Positions 1 to 9,108 of a stretch of DNA of 64,000 nt are shown here, one piece after another. The notes beneath the pieces were generated by a model, which had not been told where the DNA came from, did no database searches, and saw only the letters and a list, made by a program, of their open reading frames with translations. The position numbers were made by a program, and so were the translations under genes. This DNA comes from Saprospiraceae bacterium UBA1994 (GTDB lineage: Bacteria; Bacteroidota; Bacteroidia; Chitinophagales; Saprospiraceae): contig DDCY01000002.1 of NCBI GenBank assembly GCA_002335865.1, positions 49,309 to 113,308 of the forward strand, written 5' to 3'. Every line of letters starts with the position of its first letter. The first letter of the stretch is position 1.

Positions 1-270
1 ACCTATTGATTGATTATGTGAGTCGGTATTGACCACCATAGGGTTAGAATTACCTTGGATGAAATCAGATTTAATATCATCTACATTGCTCCATAGATAT
101 ATTGCACCTACCACTATGATTGCGACTAAGCTCGTCCATAACCAAAGAAAATTTCTAGGTTTGGACTTTTGTTTCATCAATCTTGATTGGATCTTATCCC
201 ATGATTGCTCCGAATATTCAGCAGTTTGGTTTTCCAATTTGGATCGAAATATTTTATCTAGTTCATTCAT
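1..270 (-). CDS. Membrane anti-sigma-like protein, partial (N-terminal 90 residues)
   Basis: The frame starts at an ATG 13 bases after the stop of the ECF sigma gene and runs off the window edge with no stop, so only 90 codons are present. The protein begins MNELDKIFRSKLEN, has a charged cytoplasmic segment of about 47 residues with a conserved-looking SWDKIQSRL, then one hydrophobic helix at about residues 43-60 (LWLWTSLVAIIVVGAIYLW) and the start of a periplasmic part. A short cytoplasmic N-terminus followed by a single membrane helix, encoded directly after an ECF sigma factor, is the usual layout of Bacteroidota anti-sigma factors. The function is inferred from position and topology; no specific anti-sigma domain can be confirmed from this fragment. 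Confidence 0.7.
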   Translation of the reverse strand, partial: MNELDKIFRSKLENQTAEYSEQSWDKIQSRLMKQKSKPRNFLWLWTSLVAIIVVGAIYLWSNVDDIKSDFIQGNSNPMVVNTDSHNQSIG

Positions 271-283
271 ATATTTAGCTACA

Positions 284-844
284 TTACATAGCGATCTTAT
301 TCAACTCAATAATCATACTCTTCAGCACATTCCTTGCTTTGACTAGCTGAGATCTACTTGTACTTTCTTTGATACCCAATACTTCAGAAATCTCTCTATG
401 ACTTAACCCATCTAATACGGATAAGTTAAAAACTGTACGATATCCTTTTGGGAGTTTTTCTACTAATGCAAGCATGTAATCGGCTGACATCTTAGAATAA
501 ACTGAGGGCTCTACTGATCGTTCTTGATAACCCTCAAGTCCAATTTGCTCATTTTTAAATGACTTTTTGGATACTAACTTCAATGCTGTATTGACCATAA
601 TACGCCTTACCCACCCCTCAAATGATCCCTTATACTCAAACTTGTGAAGATTAGTAAATACCTTGACAAAGCCATCTTGCATAATTTCCTCGGCTTCTAG
701 ACGATGTCTACCGTACCGCTTGCATACTGACATCATCTTAGGCGCGTATAGCTCAAATATTTGCTTTTGAGCTATACGATCCCCATCTAGACATTGCTGT
801 AATAGATCCTTCTCTGTCAAGCTGTTCAGAATTAGGGGTGCCAT
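284..844 (-). CDS. ECF-type RNA polymerase sigma factor (sigma-70 family)
   Basis: The 186-residue protein has the two domains of extracytoplasmic-function sigma factors. Sigma region 2 lies at about residues 25-90 (AEEIMQDGFVKVFTNLHKFE, then GSFEGWVRRIMVN, the core-binding and -10-binding part). Sigma region 4 lies at about residues 125-180 (VEKLPKGYRTVFNL, then HREISEVLGIKESTSRSQL, a helix-turn-helix for -35 recognition). The length is typical. It is followed by a membrane protein gene after 13 bases, the expected sigma/anti-sigma arrangement. The signal it responds to cannot be read from the sequence. Confidence 0.93.
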   Translation of the reverse strand: MAPLILNSLTEKDLLQQCLDGDRIAQKQIFELYAPKMMSVCKRYGRHRLEAEEIMQDGFVKVFTNLHKFEYKGSFEGWVRRIMVNTALKLVSKKSFKNEQIGLEGYQERSVEPSVYSKMSADYMLALVEKLPKGYRTVFNLSVLDGLSHREISEVLGIKESTSRSQLVKARNVLKSMIIELNKIAM

Positions 845-1157
845 TATTTATTATTTCCTAAAGTATAGAGCCCATTAGAGGACGGTATGCTGCTTAAAAA
901 CTCACTTTTTATCATGTCTTCACCAACAAATAGTATCTTAAATCATATTGGTAGTAGACATTCATTCAACTTGGCGTTCGAAATTGACCGATTTACTATC
1001 CCGTTATGCCTCTTAATCATAAAATCATTTACAAAATTGAGCAGTACAATAAATAAGTGCTAGCTCACCTACGATATAGATCATTTATATACCATATAGA
1101 GAATTAAAAATACAAACAAATTCGGCAATTTGTCTATAATTATAAAATCGATACCTT

Positions 1158-1342
1158 ATGACTAACACTCAAGTAAAAATACAGGATACTATCACCGAAA
1201 TCAAGAAGTTCAATTCTATAGAAAAGCACCACTCCATCACAATTACAGAGCTAGGCGCTACGTGCTTGCAATCGAAAAATAAATAGCCACCATACTCAGA
1301 GATATCAATGCTCTGCAAAATAGTATTAATGAGGTACTATAA
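1158..1342 (+). pseudogene. Small frameshifted ORF (about 61 codons), unknown family
   Basis: An ATG at 1158 opens 42 codons (MTNTQVKIQDTITEIKKFNS and on) that end at a TAG at 1284-1286. From 1283 a second frame continues without a break in sense as IATILRDINALQNSINEVL and stops at 1340-1342. Joined by one added base in the A-rich run at about 1275-1283, the two parts give one small helical, coiled-coil-like protein. This suggests a recently frameshifted small gene, but two unrelated chance frames cannot be excluded. I recognise no family. The flanking stretches, 845-1157 and 1343-1542, show no gene, RNA or strong hairpin. Confidence 0.35.
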
Positions 1343-1542
1343 AGTTAGTCCTCACCTATTTGCCAAATAAAAAAACAGAACATTTTACAGAAAATAGTAA
1401 TATGGCATGGTGCTTGTTTTACGTATAGTAGATGTTGATAATTAAATCACACAAGTAACTGCAACTGTTAAAATCAACCCCTAAGTAGTATAACTTTCTA
1501 AATTGATATTCTTTTTTATACCTATACAGGTCAAAACAGATA

Positions 1543-2178
1543 TTAATTGAATAATGACTTACGGCCATACTTACTGCAAATTGGACATACTTTATAGTCG
1601 TGCCCTCTTGCTGGGCAATACTCTCTACCAAAAAATATAATCTGTAAGTGCAGACGATTCCAAAGTCTTTCATCGTACAACCTCTTAAGGTCTTTTTCTG
1701 TCTTATCTACATTCTTTCCTGTACTCAAGCACCATCTATAAGCTAGTCTCTGTATATGTGTATCCACAGGAAATGCAGGCACACCAAAAGCTTGTGACAT
1801 TACTACACTCGCAGTCTTATGCCCTACCCCAGGAAGACGTTCTAAAGCTTCAAAGCTCTGTGGGACTTCGCCTCCATGCTCATCGATCAGTATCTGAGAT
1901 AGATTCCAAATCGCCTTTGATTTTGCTGGTGAAAGTCCACAAGGTCTAATGATCGCTTTGATCTCCTCAATACTATGTGAGACCATGTCATATGGATTAT
2001 CTGCCATCGCCCATAGAAGAGGTGTTATTTGATTGACACGCTTGTCTGTGCATTGAGCAGAAAGCAATACGGCTATCAATAATGTATACGGATCTGTATG
2101 ATCCAGGGGTATAGGGATCACTGGATACAATTCTTCTAAGATACGAGCTATATCGTCTGCTTTTTCTTGTTTGGTCAT
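1543..2178 (-). CDS. nth: Endonuclease III (DNA glycosylase/AP lyase)
   Basis: This 211-residue protein removes oxidised pyrimidines in base excision repair. The helix-hairpin-helix LERLPGVGHKTA carries the catalytic Lys121, and the catalytic Asp is Asp139 in PVDTHIQRL. Length fits the family. The C-terminal iron-sulphur site is unusual: the normal C-X6-C-X2-C-X5-C is replaced by C188-X9-C198-X2-C201 with no fourth cysteine, so a standard [4Fe-4S] cluster looks unlikely. Some Bacteroidota homologues have lost the cluster altogether, and this one looks intermediate (recollection of the family, not checked). The gene begins 11 bases after the acyl-CoA reductase stop, so the two are probably co-transcribed. 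Confidence 0.93.
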   Translation of the reverse strand: MTKQEKADDIARILEELYPVIPIPLDHTDPYTLLIAVLLSAQCTDKRVNQITPLLWAMADNPYDMVSHSIEEIKAIIRPCGLSPAKSKAIWNLSQILIDEHGGEVPQSFEALERLPGVGHKTASVVMSQAFGVPAFPVDTHIQRLAYRWCLSTGKNVDKTEKDLKRLYDERLWNRLHLQIIFFGREYCPARGHDYKVCPICSKYGRKSLFN

Positions 2179-2189
2179 AACGCCACAGC

Positions 2190-3209
2190 TTATATAGTTG
2201 TCAAAAAATTCATCGTATCTACTCCATCAGCATAATCATTAATCTTGGGCTGCTGAGCATGTCCAAATCTGAATGTGTCAATACCCTCGATTTCATTAGA
2301 AGAAACCACACATTGAATGAGATCCTTATTGTCTGTCAAATATACTGTAAGACCCTCTTGAGTGTTGTAACATTGATAATGCATACTAGAGATACGAGAG
2401 GCAATAGAGGGATCCTCTTTAACGATAAGTGATCCACTAATCATATACTTAGTTTTATTCAGTATGAATAGAGATACATTATGATCAAAATTGTTTTTAT
2501 ACTTATTATGCTGGGCATATTGCTTATAGCCTTCGTGCCAGATGTTGAGATATCGTTCCCAGTTGAGATCTTGTGGTACAAGACACATTGATACATTCCT
2601 ACACCCCAAACCAAAATATTCAAATATATCTGCTCCTAGATTTTTGATTTCTTCATCAGTCTCTTTACCTGTGAGTACGGCTACCGCATTTCGATTGGCT
2701 CTGATAATATGCGGATACTTACCGAAGTAATGCTCAAAGTATTTGCTTGTATTATTACTACCTGTAGCTATTACTGCATCGAAGTCTTTGAGTCTTTCTA
2801 TTATCTCAAAATATTGAGATGTACGGCTATCTATTGCTTCGAGTTGTTTGATGAAAAATGGTGTAAGAAATTTATCTTTATCAGATAATTTGATTAATGC
2901 TTTATGTCCAACTACAAAACAGCACATGATATCATGCCATCCGACCAAAGGTATATTTCCTGCGAGAACGAGACCTACTTTTTTGATGTCACTTCGGTCT
3001 TTGATCTGATATTTTGACGTCCAGTCATTTAAAATAGATTCATCTAAAAATTGAGTTTTGATAGCCTCTATCGACTTCCAACTATTCTCTTCAGTAAACC
3101 ATTGATTGTACAATTTAGATTGAAGTACTTTAGCAGCCAGTTCCTCGTTATCTTTATTTAGAACCTTAGACAATTCGACCAAGGCTTTGATTCTATCTTT
3201 TAGGTTCAT
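2190..3209 (-). CDS. Acyl-CoA reductase (LuxC-like, aldehyde dehydrogenase superfamily)
   Basis: The 339-residue protein resembles the compact LuxC-like acyl-CoA reductases found widely in Bacteroidota. These reduce acyl-CoA to aldehyde with NAD(P)H. Visible elements are the nucleotide-binding region around residues 78-100 (KKVGLVLAGNIPLVGWHD), the motif VIATGSNNTSKYFE at about 146-159, and the presumed catalytic Cys203 in YFGLGCRNVSM. The protein is shorter than full aldehyde dehydrogenases, as usual for this group. No luciferase or fatty-acid reductase partners are nearby, so the physiological substrate is unknown. It is upstream of nth in the same transcription unit. Confidence 0.8.
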   Translation of the reverse strand: MNLKDRIKALVELSKVLNKDNEELAAKVLQSKLYNQWFTEENSWKSIEAIKTQFLDESILNDWTSKYQIKDRSDIKKVGLVLAGNIPLVGWHDIMCCFVVGHKALIKLSDKDKFLTPFFIKQLEAIDSRTSQYFEIIERLKDFDAVIATGSNNTSKYFEHYFGKYPHIIRANRNAVAVLTGKETDEEIKNLGADIFEYFGLGCRNVSMCLVPQDLNWERYLNIWHEGYKQYAQHNKYKNNFDHNVSLFILNKTKYMISGSLIVKEDPSIASRISSMHYQCYNTQEGLTVYLTDNKDLIQCVVSSNEIEGIDTFRFGHAQQPKINDYADGVDTMNFLTTI

Positions 3210-3260
3210 TATTTTTATTTCTTTTTAACAGATTTTGAAGGATACTGCCCACTTGATCCA

Positions 3261-3612
3261 TATCACTTAACTCATTTGTCACGGGTATTTTTGATCTAAA
3301 TGTTTCTCAAAACATCCACTGCGGTAATGATCAAAATCATTTTTATAATTTCTGTTTATCACATTTATGGTTAATGTTTTTCAACTAAGCACTTCTCAAA
3401 AAGAAACTCTTCCTTAACGCAAAATCATTTTTCAGATTAACCATTTATCAAATATTATCTTGAGTGTTTCTTACATCTGACTCTTATAAATTAAACGTTA
3501 TCTACTGTCAGAATCACTTTTTATTTAGACATTTATCATATTTTATCTTGAGTGTTTCTTACATCTGTCTCTTATAAATTAAACGTTATCTACTGTCAGA
3601 ATCACTTTTTAT
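3261..3612. repeat. Degenerate tandem repeat, period about 88 bp, running into the rluD 3' end
   Basis: Units with the anchor AATCA followed by a T-run start at 3335, 3423, 3512 and 3600, spaced 88, 89 and 88 bases; a weaker shortened unit precedes them from about 3261. The last two copies (3442-3524 and 3530-3612) are nearly identical, with three A-to-T differences over 83 bases. The earlier units are much more diverged but keep the order TTTATCA, then TGTTTCT-like. Copy 3530-3612 includes the last three codons and the stop of the pseudouridine synthase gene, so the duplication reached into the gene end. No open frame or terminator explains the repeat. Confidence 0.85.
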
Positions 3613-4630
3613 ACTCTACATAATGCCTCCACTTTTCTAGTACGCCGGCAAAATCATCTGGTAGAGGCTGCTCAAAGTATAATCTCTCTCCCGTTGTCGG
3701 ATGCGTAAATCCTAATATTCTTGCATGCAGTGCTTGCCGTGGCATAATGTCAAAGCAATTGAATACAAACTGCTTGTATTTGCTATAAACAGTTCCTTTA
3801 CGAATTACGTTTCCACTATATCTCTTATCGTTGAAGAGTGGATGACCTTTATACTTCATATGTACACGGATCTGGTGAGTTCGACCTGTCTCTAGTTTAC
3901 ACTTGACTAATGATACATAGTATAGGTCTTCAATCACTTCGTAATGAGTAATAGCTCTCTTACCAAAATCCTCATCTTCAGAGACCGTCATCAGCATACG
4001 ATCTTTAGGGTGTCTCCCAATATACTCATCTATAGTTCCTACCTCTGGATCTGGACAACTCCATACCAATGCAAGATATTCTCGATCTATAGTGTGATCA
4101 AAAAACTGAGCTGCTAGGTTTGTCATAGCATTCTCGTTCTTAGCTATCACCATTAGGCCTGATGTATCTTTATCTATCCTATGTACAAGACCAGGACGAT
4201 CATTTTCATTGCCTTCTTTTAGTGGCAGAGGATGATTTTGAAAATAATGAGCCAAACCATTTACTAATGTACCACTATAATTTCCTACGCCCGGGTGTAC
4301 TACAAGCCCTGGAGGCTTATTGATTACCATGACATCTTCATCTTCATGGATGATATCTAAATCCATTTCCTCTGGCAATATAGTTCTATCTCTAGGTGCT
4401 TCTGTCAGATATACTTTGATAACGTCTAGAGGTCTCACCTTATAGTTGGTTTTTACTGGTTTGTCATTGACCGTGATAAGACCGTCAGCTATACCATTCT
4501 GAAGACGATTACGAGACATCTGCTCCATGCGAGCCATTAGAAATTTATCTATACGGATAGGTCCTTGCCCTTTATCTACAGTCATTGTCTGTAGTTCGTG
4601 GAGTTCGTTATAATCTTGTGTATCGCTCAT
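3602..4630 (-). CDS. rluD: RluA/RluD-family 23S rRNA pseudouridine synthase
   Basis: The 342-residue protein has an N-terminal S4 RNA-binding domain at about residues 24-75 (IRIDKFLMARMEQMSRNRLQ) and a C-terminal RluA-type synthase domain. The family signature HRIDKDTSGLMV contains the catalytic Asp153, and GRTHQIRVHMKYKGHPL is the conserved C-terminal motif. The S4 domain plus length point to RluD, which modifies helix 69 of 23S rRNA, rather than RluA or RluC, but the exact target is inferred. The final codons lie inside the repeated 88-bp element described downstream. Confidence 0.92.
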   Translation of the reverse strand: MSDTQDYNELHELQTMTVDKGQGPIRIDKFLMARMEQMSRNRLQNGIADGLITVNDKPVKTNYKVRPLDVIKVYLTEAPRDRTILPEEMDLDIIHEDEDVMVINKPPGLVVHPGVGNYSGTLVNGLAHYFQNHPLPLKEGNENDRPGLVHRIDKDTSGLMVIAKNENAMTNLAAQFFDHTIDREYLALVWSCPDPEVGTIDEYIGRHPKDRMLMTVSEDEDFGKRAITHYEVIEDLYYVSLVKCKLETGRTHQIRVHMKYKGHPLFNDKRYSGNVIRKGTVYSKYKQFVFNCFDIMPRQALHARILGFTHPTTGERLYFEQPLPDDFAGVLEKWRHYVEYKK

Positions 4631-4711
4631 CGATGCTGCTGTGAGTCTATGTATATGATCAATAGAGTATTAGTACTGTTGATATACTAGGACTAATTAG
4701 TATGGTAAAAA

Positions 4712-4743
4712 AATCCTCCTATGGCACATATAGCTGAAGGATT
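4712..4743 (-). terminator. Rho-independent terminator after the barrel gene
   Basis: AATCCT at 4712-4717 pairs with AGGATT at 4738-4743, with an inner CTAT/ATAG pairing. On the minus strand the hairpin is followed by a run of seven T. It begins two bases past the stop of the outer-membrane protein gene. Confidence 0.6.
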
Positions 4744-4744
4744 A

Positions 4745-5503
4745 TTAAAACGCAAAGGTAACACCTAGATCATATCTAATGGCATCTATTGTACTAGTCT
4801 TTCGAGAGTAAAAGTCATAGGATGAACTTTCTCCTACCAAATTAGAATCTCTAATATCATATTCTGTAGATAATGAGCTCATATATCCGACTTTACCCGT
4901 GATATAGATAGCATCATCTACCGCGTAATGTACACCAGCTCTATAGGAGTAGCTCATTGAAGCGTCAAAATTATTGAATTCGAATTCTGAAAAATCAACA
5001 TCTTCATTAGATGTCACCGAAGTGCTTGTCCACATAGCACTCAACCCTAATCTACCTTCCACAAAAGGCTGAAGTCCTACAATATTAACACCCAAGTAAT
5101 GTCGATATATAGCAGTCCAGTTACCCATCGAAGTCGAAGTACTATGGTCAAATGGAAATCCATCTATCAAATCTACAGTATTCAATCTAGCATTTTCAAG
5201 ATATGTGTAATCAATTCCCATCCCAATAAATCCCGGAGCATCACTCGATATCTGCAGCAGATAATCTATGCCAAAACCCAAATACTGACTCTTCAGATTG
5301 CGCTCCAAGGCACTCGAAGGATCTATAAGATGCAGATACAGTTCTTGAAGATGAATTCTAGAGTAATCATCTCCTTCAGTGTATTTTTCTTCAATATACT
5401 GTACTACTTCAGCATTGGACTCTTTATTATTTTGATAGGTTTGGGCATAAGCATCTATACAACATGACAAAAGCATAAAAATGATAACTTGACGTAAATT
5501 CAT
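4745..5503 (-). CDS. Outer-membrane beta-barrel-like secreted protein
   Basis: The 252-residue protein starts with a signal peptide (MNLRQVIIFMLLSCCIDAYAQ, cleavage after AYAQ). After a charged 50-residue segment comes a series of alternating hydrophobic/aromatic strands separated by Ser/Thr/Asp-rich turns (for example GFIGMGIDYTYLENARLN, TAIYRHYLGVNIVGLQPFVE), and the chain ends in Phe (VTFAF). This is the usual look of small porin-like outer-membrane barrels. No enzymatic motif is visible and the specific function is unknown. It is a single-gene unit, divergent from the protease gene at 5643. Confidence 0.7.
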   Translation of the reverse strand: MNLRQVIIFMLLSCCIDAYAQTYQNNKESNAEVVQYIEEKYTEGDDYSRIHLQELYLHLIDPSSALERNLKSQYLGFGIDYLLQISSDAPGFIGMGIDYTYLENARLNTVDLIDGFPFDHSTSTSMGNWTAIYRHYLGVNIVGLQPFVEGRLGLSAMWTSTSVTSNEDVDFSEFEFNNFDASMSYSYRAGVHYAVDDAIYITGKVGYMSSLSTEYDIRDSNLVGESSSYDFYSRKTSTIDAIRYDLGVTFAF

Positions 5504-5642
5504 AATTTAATTATAATAAACTTCATATATCGCAACGATGTATTAGCATTCATTGTTCCCTACATCAGAACTTCTTAACTTCGTATTAATAAACTATATC
5601 AAGAGGTCAGACCGTTATATTTAATTACAGACATTCAAATAG

Positions 5643-7739
5643 ATGAAAATCAAACTATTCATAACCCTAGCACTTGCAGCGTCAGTGGCTGTTATCGCCG
5701 CCGTTTTCCCTAAAGCCAATAAAGATAAAGAAAGCCTCACTCTGCAAGTACTTATGGCCGTATTGGAGAGATTGCATTTTGCCCCTCAAAAAATCGATGA
5801 TTCTTTATCGCAAGAGATATACAAAGAATACTTAGATGGTATGGATAACAATAAGCGTTTTTTGCTAAGCTCTGAGGTAGAGCAGCTAGCTATTTACAAA
5901 AACAGTATCGATGAGCAAATAGACGCTACGACATTTGAGTTTTTTAATCTCACTAATACACTTATGGAAAGTGGTATTAAAAGAGCTCAGAGAGTATATC
6001 AATCTATTATCGATCAAGAAATCTCAATCACCTCTAGTAAGACATTAGAACTAGATGGCGAAAAGACTCAATTTGTAAGTACCGAGGCCGAACTAGCAGA
6101 ACGATGGACGGATTATATAACTTATCATGTAGTCACTAGATATGAAAGTTACCTCTCAGATCGAAATAAGAGCGACGATCCTATTGACAAAGAAAAAACT
6201 GATGAGGAATTGCTAGCGAAAGCTACGAAGAACTCAAAGGAAATGTTTGACGATTGGTTTAAAAGATTGGACGATATTCGCCGTTCTGATAGATACGAAG
6301 CCTACCTGAATGTACTGACCCATACTTACGATCCTCACACTGATTATTACAGCCCAAAAGCTAAAGAAGACTTTGATCTCAAGATGGGAGGACGATTGGA
6401 AGGTATTGGAGCTAGACTATTCGTCAAGGACGATCTTACCGAAGTGTCGACTGTAATCGTAGGTGGTCCAGCATGGAAAGGTAAAGAGTTAGCCGTAGAA
6501 GATAAAATTCTGCAAGTAAGACAAGATGACGAAGAAGAGCCTACAGACTTAACTGGAATGCGCATCGATGATGTAGTTCAGCTCATCCGAGGTAAAAAAG
6601 GTACTAATGTACATCTCACCATTCGTAAGAAAAGTGGAAAGACTTTAGTGATCACTATTGAACGTGATGAAGTGATCGTAGACGAATCTTTTGCTAGATC
6701 TGTTGTAGTGGACTTTGAAGATGTGAATAATATCGGATTTATATCATTGCCAGTATTTTACTCTACTTTCGATGGCAAAAATAGCTGTGCTGAAGATGTC
6801 AAGAAAGAAGTAGAAAAACTTAATGCACAAAATGTAAATGGAATTATACTAGACCTCAGATGGAATGGTGGAGGATCACTTCAAGATGTAATAGATATGT
6901 CAGGTCTCTTTATAGAAGAAGGACCTATCGTACAAGTAAAAAGCGGTGATGGAAAAGCTAGCGTTTATAAAGATCGCGATAGCAGCGTTTCATATGATGG
7001 ACCGATGATTGTCATGACTAATATGGTCAGTGCTTCAGCCTCAGAAATATTGGCAGGAGCATTACAGGATTATGGTAGAGCGGTTATAGTAGGAAGTAAT
7101 TCTACTTTTGGAAAAGGAACAGTGCAAGGTTTCTATGATCTTGATAGAGTCTATAATGGTTCTTCTGATCTGAAGCCTCTTGGCCAAGTGAAGATGACTA
7201 CACAGAAATTTTACAGAATCAACGGAGGATCAAATCAACTGACGGGAATCATACCAGACATTATACTGCCAGATAACTTTAGCTATGTGAATGTAGGCGA
7301 AAAAGATTACGATAATGCTCTAGAGTGGTCAAAAATAGATCCTGTAAAATATCAACAGAATGTATATCAACTTCCAGATCTAAGTATCTTAAAGCAAAAT
7401 AGTAGTGAGCGTGTAGCAGCAAGCAATATTTTCAATCTAATAGATGACAATGCCCAATATATCAAAGAAGTAGAAAACGATTCTGATGTGCCATTATCTC
7501 TCAAGGGTTACAAGGCGTATCTCGCTGAAAGAGAGGCAAGAGCTGAGAAGTACGATAATATCATGAAGAATCCAATCGATGGGTTATCTATTTCGAATTT
7601 AGCTATAGACTTAGACTACATCCAAGCTGATAGCAGTCGGATTGCACGTAATGAAGATTGGCTCAAAGGCCTTCACAAGGACGTGTATCTGCAAGAAACT
7701 GTATTGATTATGAAAGATATGATTAATGGGGAGCAATAG
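5643..7739 (+). CDS. prc: Carboxy-terminal processing protease (tail-specific protease, S41A)
   Basis: The 698-residue periplasmic protease degrades or trims proteins from their C-termini. It has an N-terminal signal/anchor (LALAASVAVIAAVFP), a long N-terminal helical domain, a PDZ domain at about residues 235-330 (GRLEGIGARLFVKDD, VEDKILQVRQ), and an S41 peptidase domain with GIILDLRWNGGGSL, the Ser in MVSASASEILAGALQDYGRA at about residue 465 and the Lys in STFGKGTVQ at about residue 490. A C-terminal Prc-specific extension follows. Length and order match E. coli Prc rather than the shorter CtpA. Confidence 0.94.
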   Translation: MKIKLFITLALAASVAVIAAVFPKANKDKESLTLQVLMAVLERLHFAPQKIDDSLSQEIYKEYLDGMDNNKRFLLSSEVEQLAIYKNSIDEQIDATTFEFFNLTNTLMESGIKRAQRVYQSIIDQEISITSSKTLELDGEKTQFVSTEAELAERWTDYITYHVVTRYESYLSDRNKSDDPIDKEKTDEELLAKATKNSKEMFDDWFKRLDDIRRSDRYEAYLNVLTHTYDPHTDYYSPKAKEDFDLKMGGRLEGIGARLFVKDDLTEVSTVIVGGPAWKGKELAVEDKILQVRQDDEEEPTDLTGMRIDDVVQLIRGKKGTNVHLTIRKKSGKTLVITIERDEVIVDESFARSVVVDFEDVNNIGFISLPVFYSTFDGKNSCAEDVKKEVEKLNAQNVNGIILDLRWNGGGSLQDVIDMSGLFIEEGPIVQVKSGDGKASVYKDRDSSVSYDGPMIVMTNMVSASASEILAGALQDYGRAVIVGSNSTFGKGTVQGFYDLDRVYNGSSDLKPLGQVKMTTQKFYRINGGSNQLTGIIPDIILPDNFSYVNVGEKDYDNALEWSKIDPVKYQQNVYQLPDLSILKQNSSERVAASNIFNLIDDNAQYIKEVENDSDVPLSLKGYKAYLAEREARAEKYDNIMKNPIDGLSISNLAIDLDYIQADSSRIARNEDWLKGLHKDVYLQETVLIMKDMINGEQ

Positions 7740-7870
7740 TGATTTCTGTATCTGCCAATACAAAAGGCTTGACATATTGATTATTGCATACCATCAAATA
7801 ATTAGTCAAGATAGCGAGTCCTGAAAGGGTGAGTTTTATTAACGATTTTATCTCTCAAATCCTAAATTGC

Positions 7871-7906
7871 ATAAGAGCCTGAATCATTACTGATGCAAGC
7901 TCTTAT
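7871..7906. terminator. Hairpin between convergent genes
   Basis: ATAAGAGC at 7871-7878 is the exact inverse of GCTCTTAT at 7899-7906, and the loop can pair further (ATCA with TGAT). It lies in the 206-base gap between two convergent genes, so it probably ends transcription from one or both sides. There is no strong T-run, so this is a moderate call. Confidence 0.45.
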
Positions 7907-7945
7907 ATATCCTAACTTATTCGTTGTTAACTAAGATAAGGAATC

Positions 7946-8650
7946 CTAGAAACCCATTCCTCCACCCATGCCACCCATGGATTTTTGAAATTCTTCCATA
8001 GTCATTTTTTTATATCCACCAGTATCTACAGTCAATGATGACTCATCCATTTTGTCTGAAAGCTCTTTAGTCTCCATTGTCATAGACATCTGAGGAGATT
8101 CCATAATTACCATCAGTGGAAATCCTGGTAGATCTACGCTTTGCAATCCTTGAATTCCATTCGCTGGTGCCTTTACATCTTCTGTTACATAAGCGGATAT
8201 TTTCATTTCTGGAGTATCAGCGTTTTTAATATTAACTCTATATGTATTATATCCGAGTATGTCTTTAGTATCAGATTTCACAGCTTCAACCACAGCTTTT
8301 ACTTGACCCTGCGATTTACTTGCTTCCTCTAAAGTAGATTCGATCCACATCTTTTGACCCATCATATCCATATACATATCAAATTTGCCAGAAACTTTAT
8401 CCATCTTGATATCAGTATTTACCATACCGCCCATCATACTAGTCTTAGTAATACTTTCTTCTCCTTTAAATATAATTGTAAACGATGTTCCCTTCATCAT
8501 TTCCAGCATCTGAGCTGTCTGGGCATCTTCTGATCCTACTTTAGTGATTTCCATCTTGATTGTTCCTTGGTCAAGAGTTTTCTGAGCATTGATTGTAATC
8601 AGTGCGATTGGAGCTACGAGTAGGAGGAAACTTAATAAGTGCTTTTTCAT
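7946..8650 (-). CDS. Secreted Met-rich protein, DUF4412-like
   Basis: The 234-residue protein has a clear signal peptide (MKKHLLSFLLLVAPIALITI, cleavage after NAQ). The mature part is beta-rich with many methionines, for example TKTSMMGGMVNTDIKMDK, KFDMYMDMMGQKMWIE and SMTMETKELSDKM, and ends with a Gly/Met tail (SMGGMGGGMGF). The overall form is that of DUF4412-type or GLPGLI-like periplasmic proteins common in Bacteroidota, whose function is unknown. The methionine pattern could suggest Cu(I) binding, but there is no metal-homeostasis neighbour and this is only a possibility. Confidence 0.65.
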   Translation of the reverse strand: MKKHLLSFLLLVAPIALITINAQKTLDQGTIKMEITKVGSEDAQTAQMLEMMKGTSFTIIFKGEESITKTSMMGGMVNTDIKMDKVSGKFDMYMDMMGQKMWIESTLEEASKSQGQVKAVVEAVKSDTKDILGYNTYRVNIKNADTPEMKISAYVTEDVKAPANGIQGLQSVDLPGFPLMVIMESPQMSMTMETKELSDKMDESSLTVDTGGYKKMTMEEFQKSMGGMGGGMGF

Positions 8651-9108
8651 TACTGTTATTATTGATTATAATTCAAATTAGTAGCCTATTTGTCAGGCTT
8701 TCATGTGTAAAAATAGAATTCTGAGACCTAAAGTTTCAATTTGGAGCTCAAAATTGATGAATTAACGCTTATTTATGATTCAACTTAATCCTGCGAAGCT
8801 TTTTTTAATATTAAATAATAGGCTTCATAGATCACGAATTCTATGGGAATTCATTTTATATTTATTAAAGCTATTGCTGCACTCCATCAAGAATGACGTT
8901 ACTGCATTATCCTCTTACATCTTCTCTTTCCGAATATCCAGATTTTAATCTAGAATTTCTAGGTGTTCAACGATACAGTCAAAAGAATGAACCTCAATAT
9001 CATGAATTATTATAATAATATTAGATCAAATAGACGTTACCAATGAATCGAAATTATATCAATTGTTTCGGTAATATAAATTTAGGAGCCTGTAGCTAAA
9101 GGAAAAGT
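8651..9108. other. Gene-poor stretch
   Basis: No supported gene. The only frame of note is a 40-codon plus-strand ORF at 8893-9015 (starts MTLLHYPLTS, ends EPQYHELL), which has no recognisable family and could be chance. No convincing terminator or RNA structure was found. Confidence 0.4.

Noticed and set aside
8893..9015. A 40-codon plus-strand ORF in the gap after the Met-rich protein
   Set aside because: Readable sequence but too short, without a family, ribosome site or promoter to support it. Noted only in the gap description.
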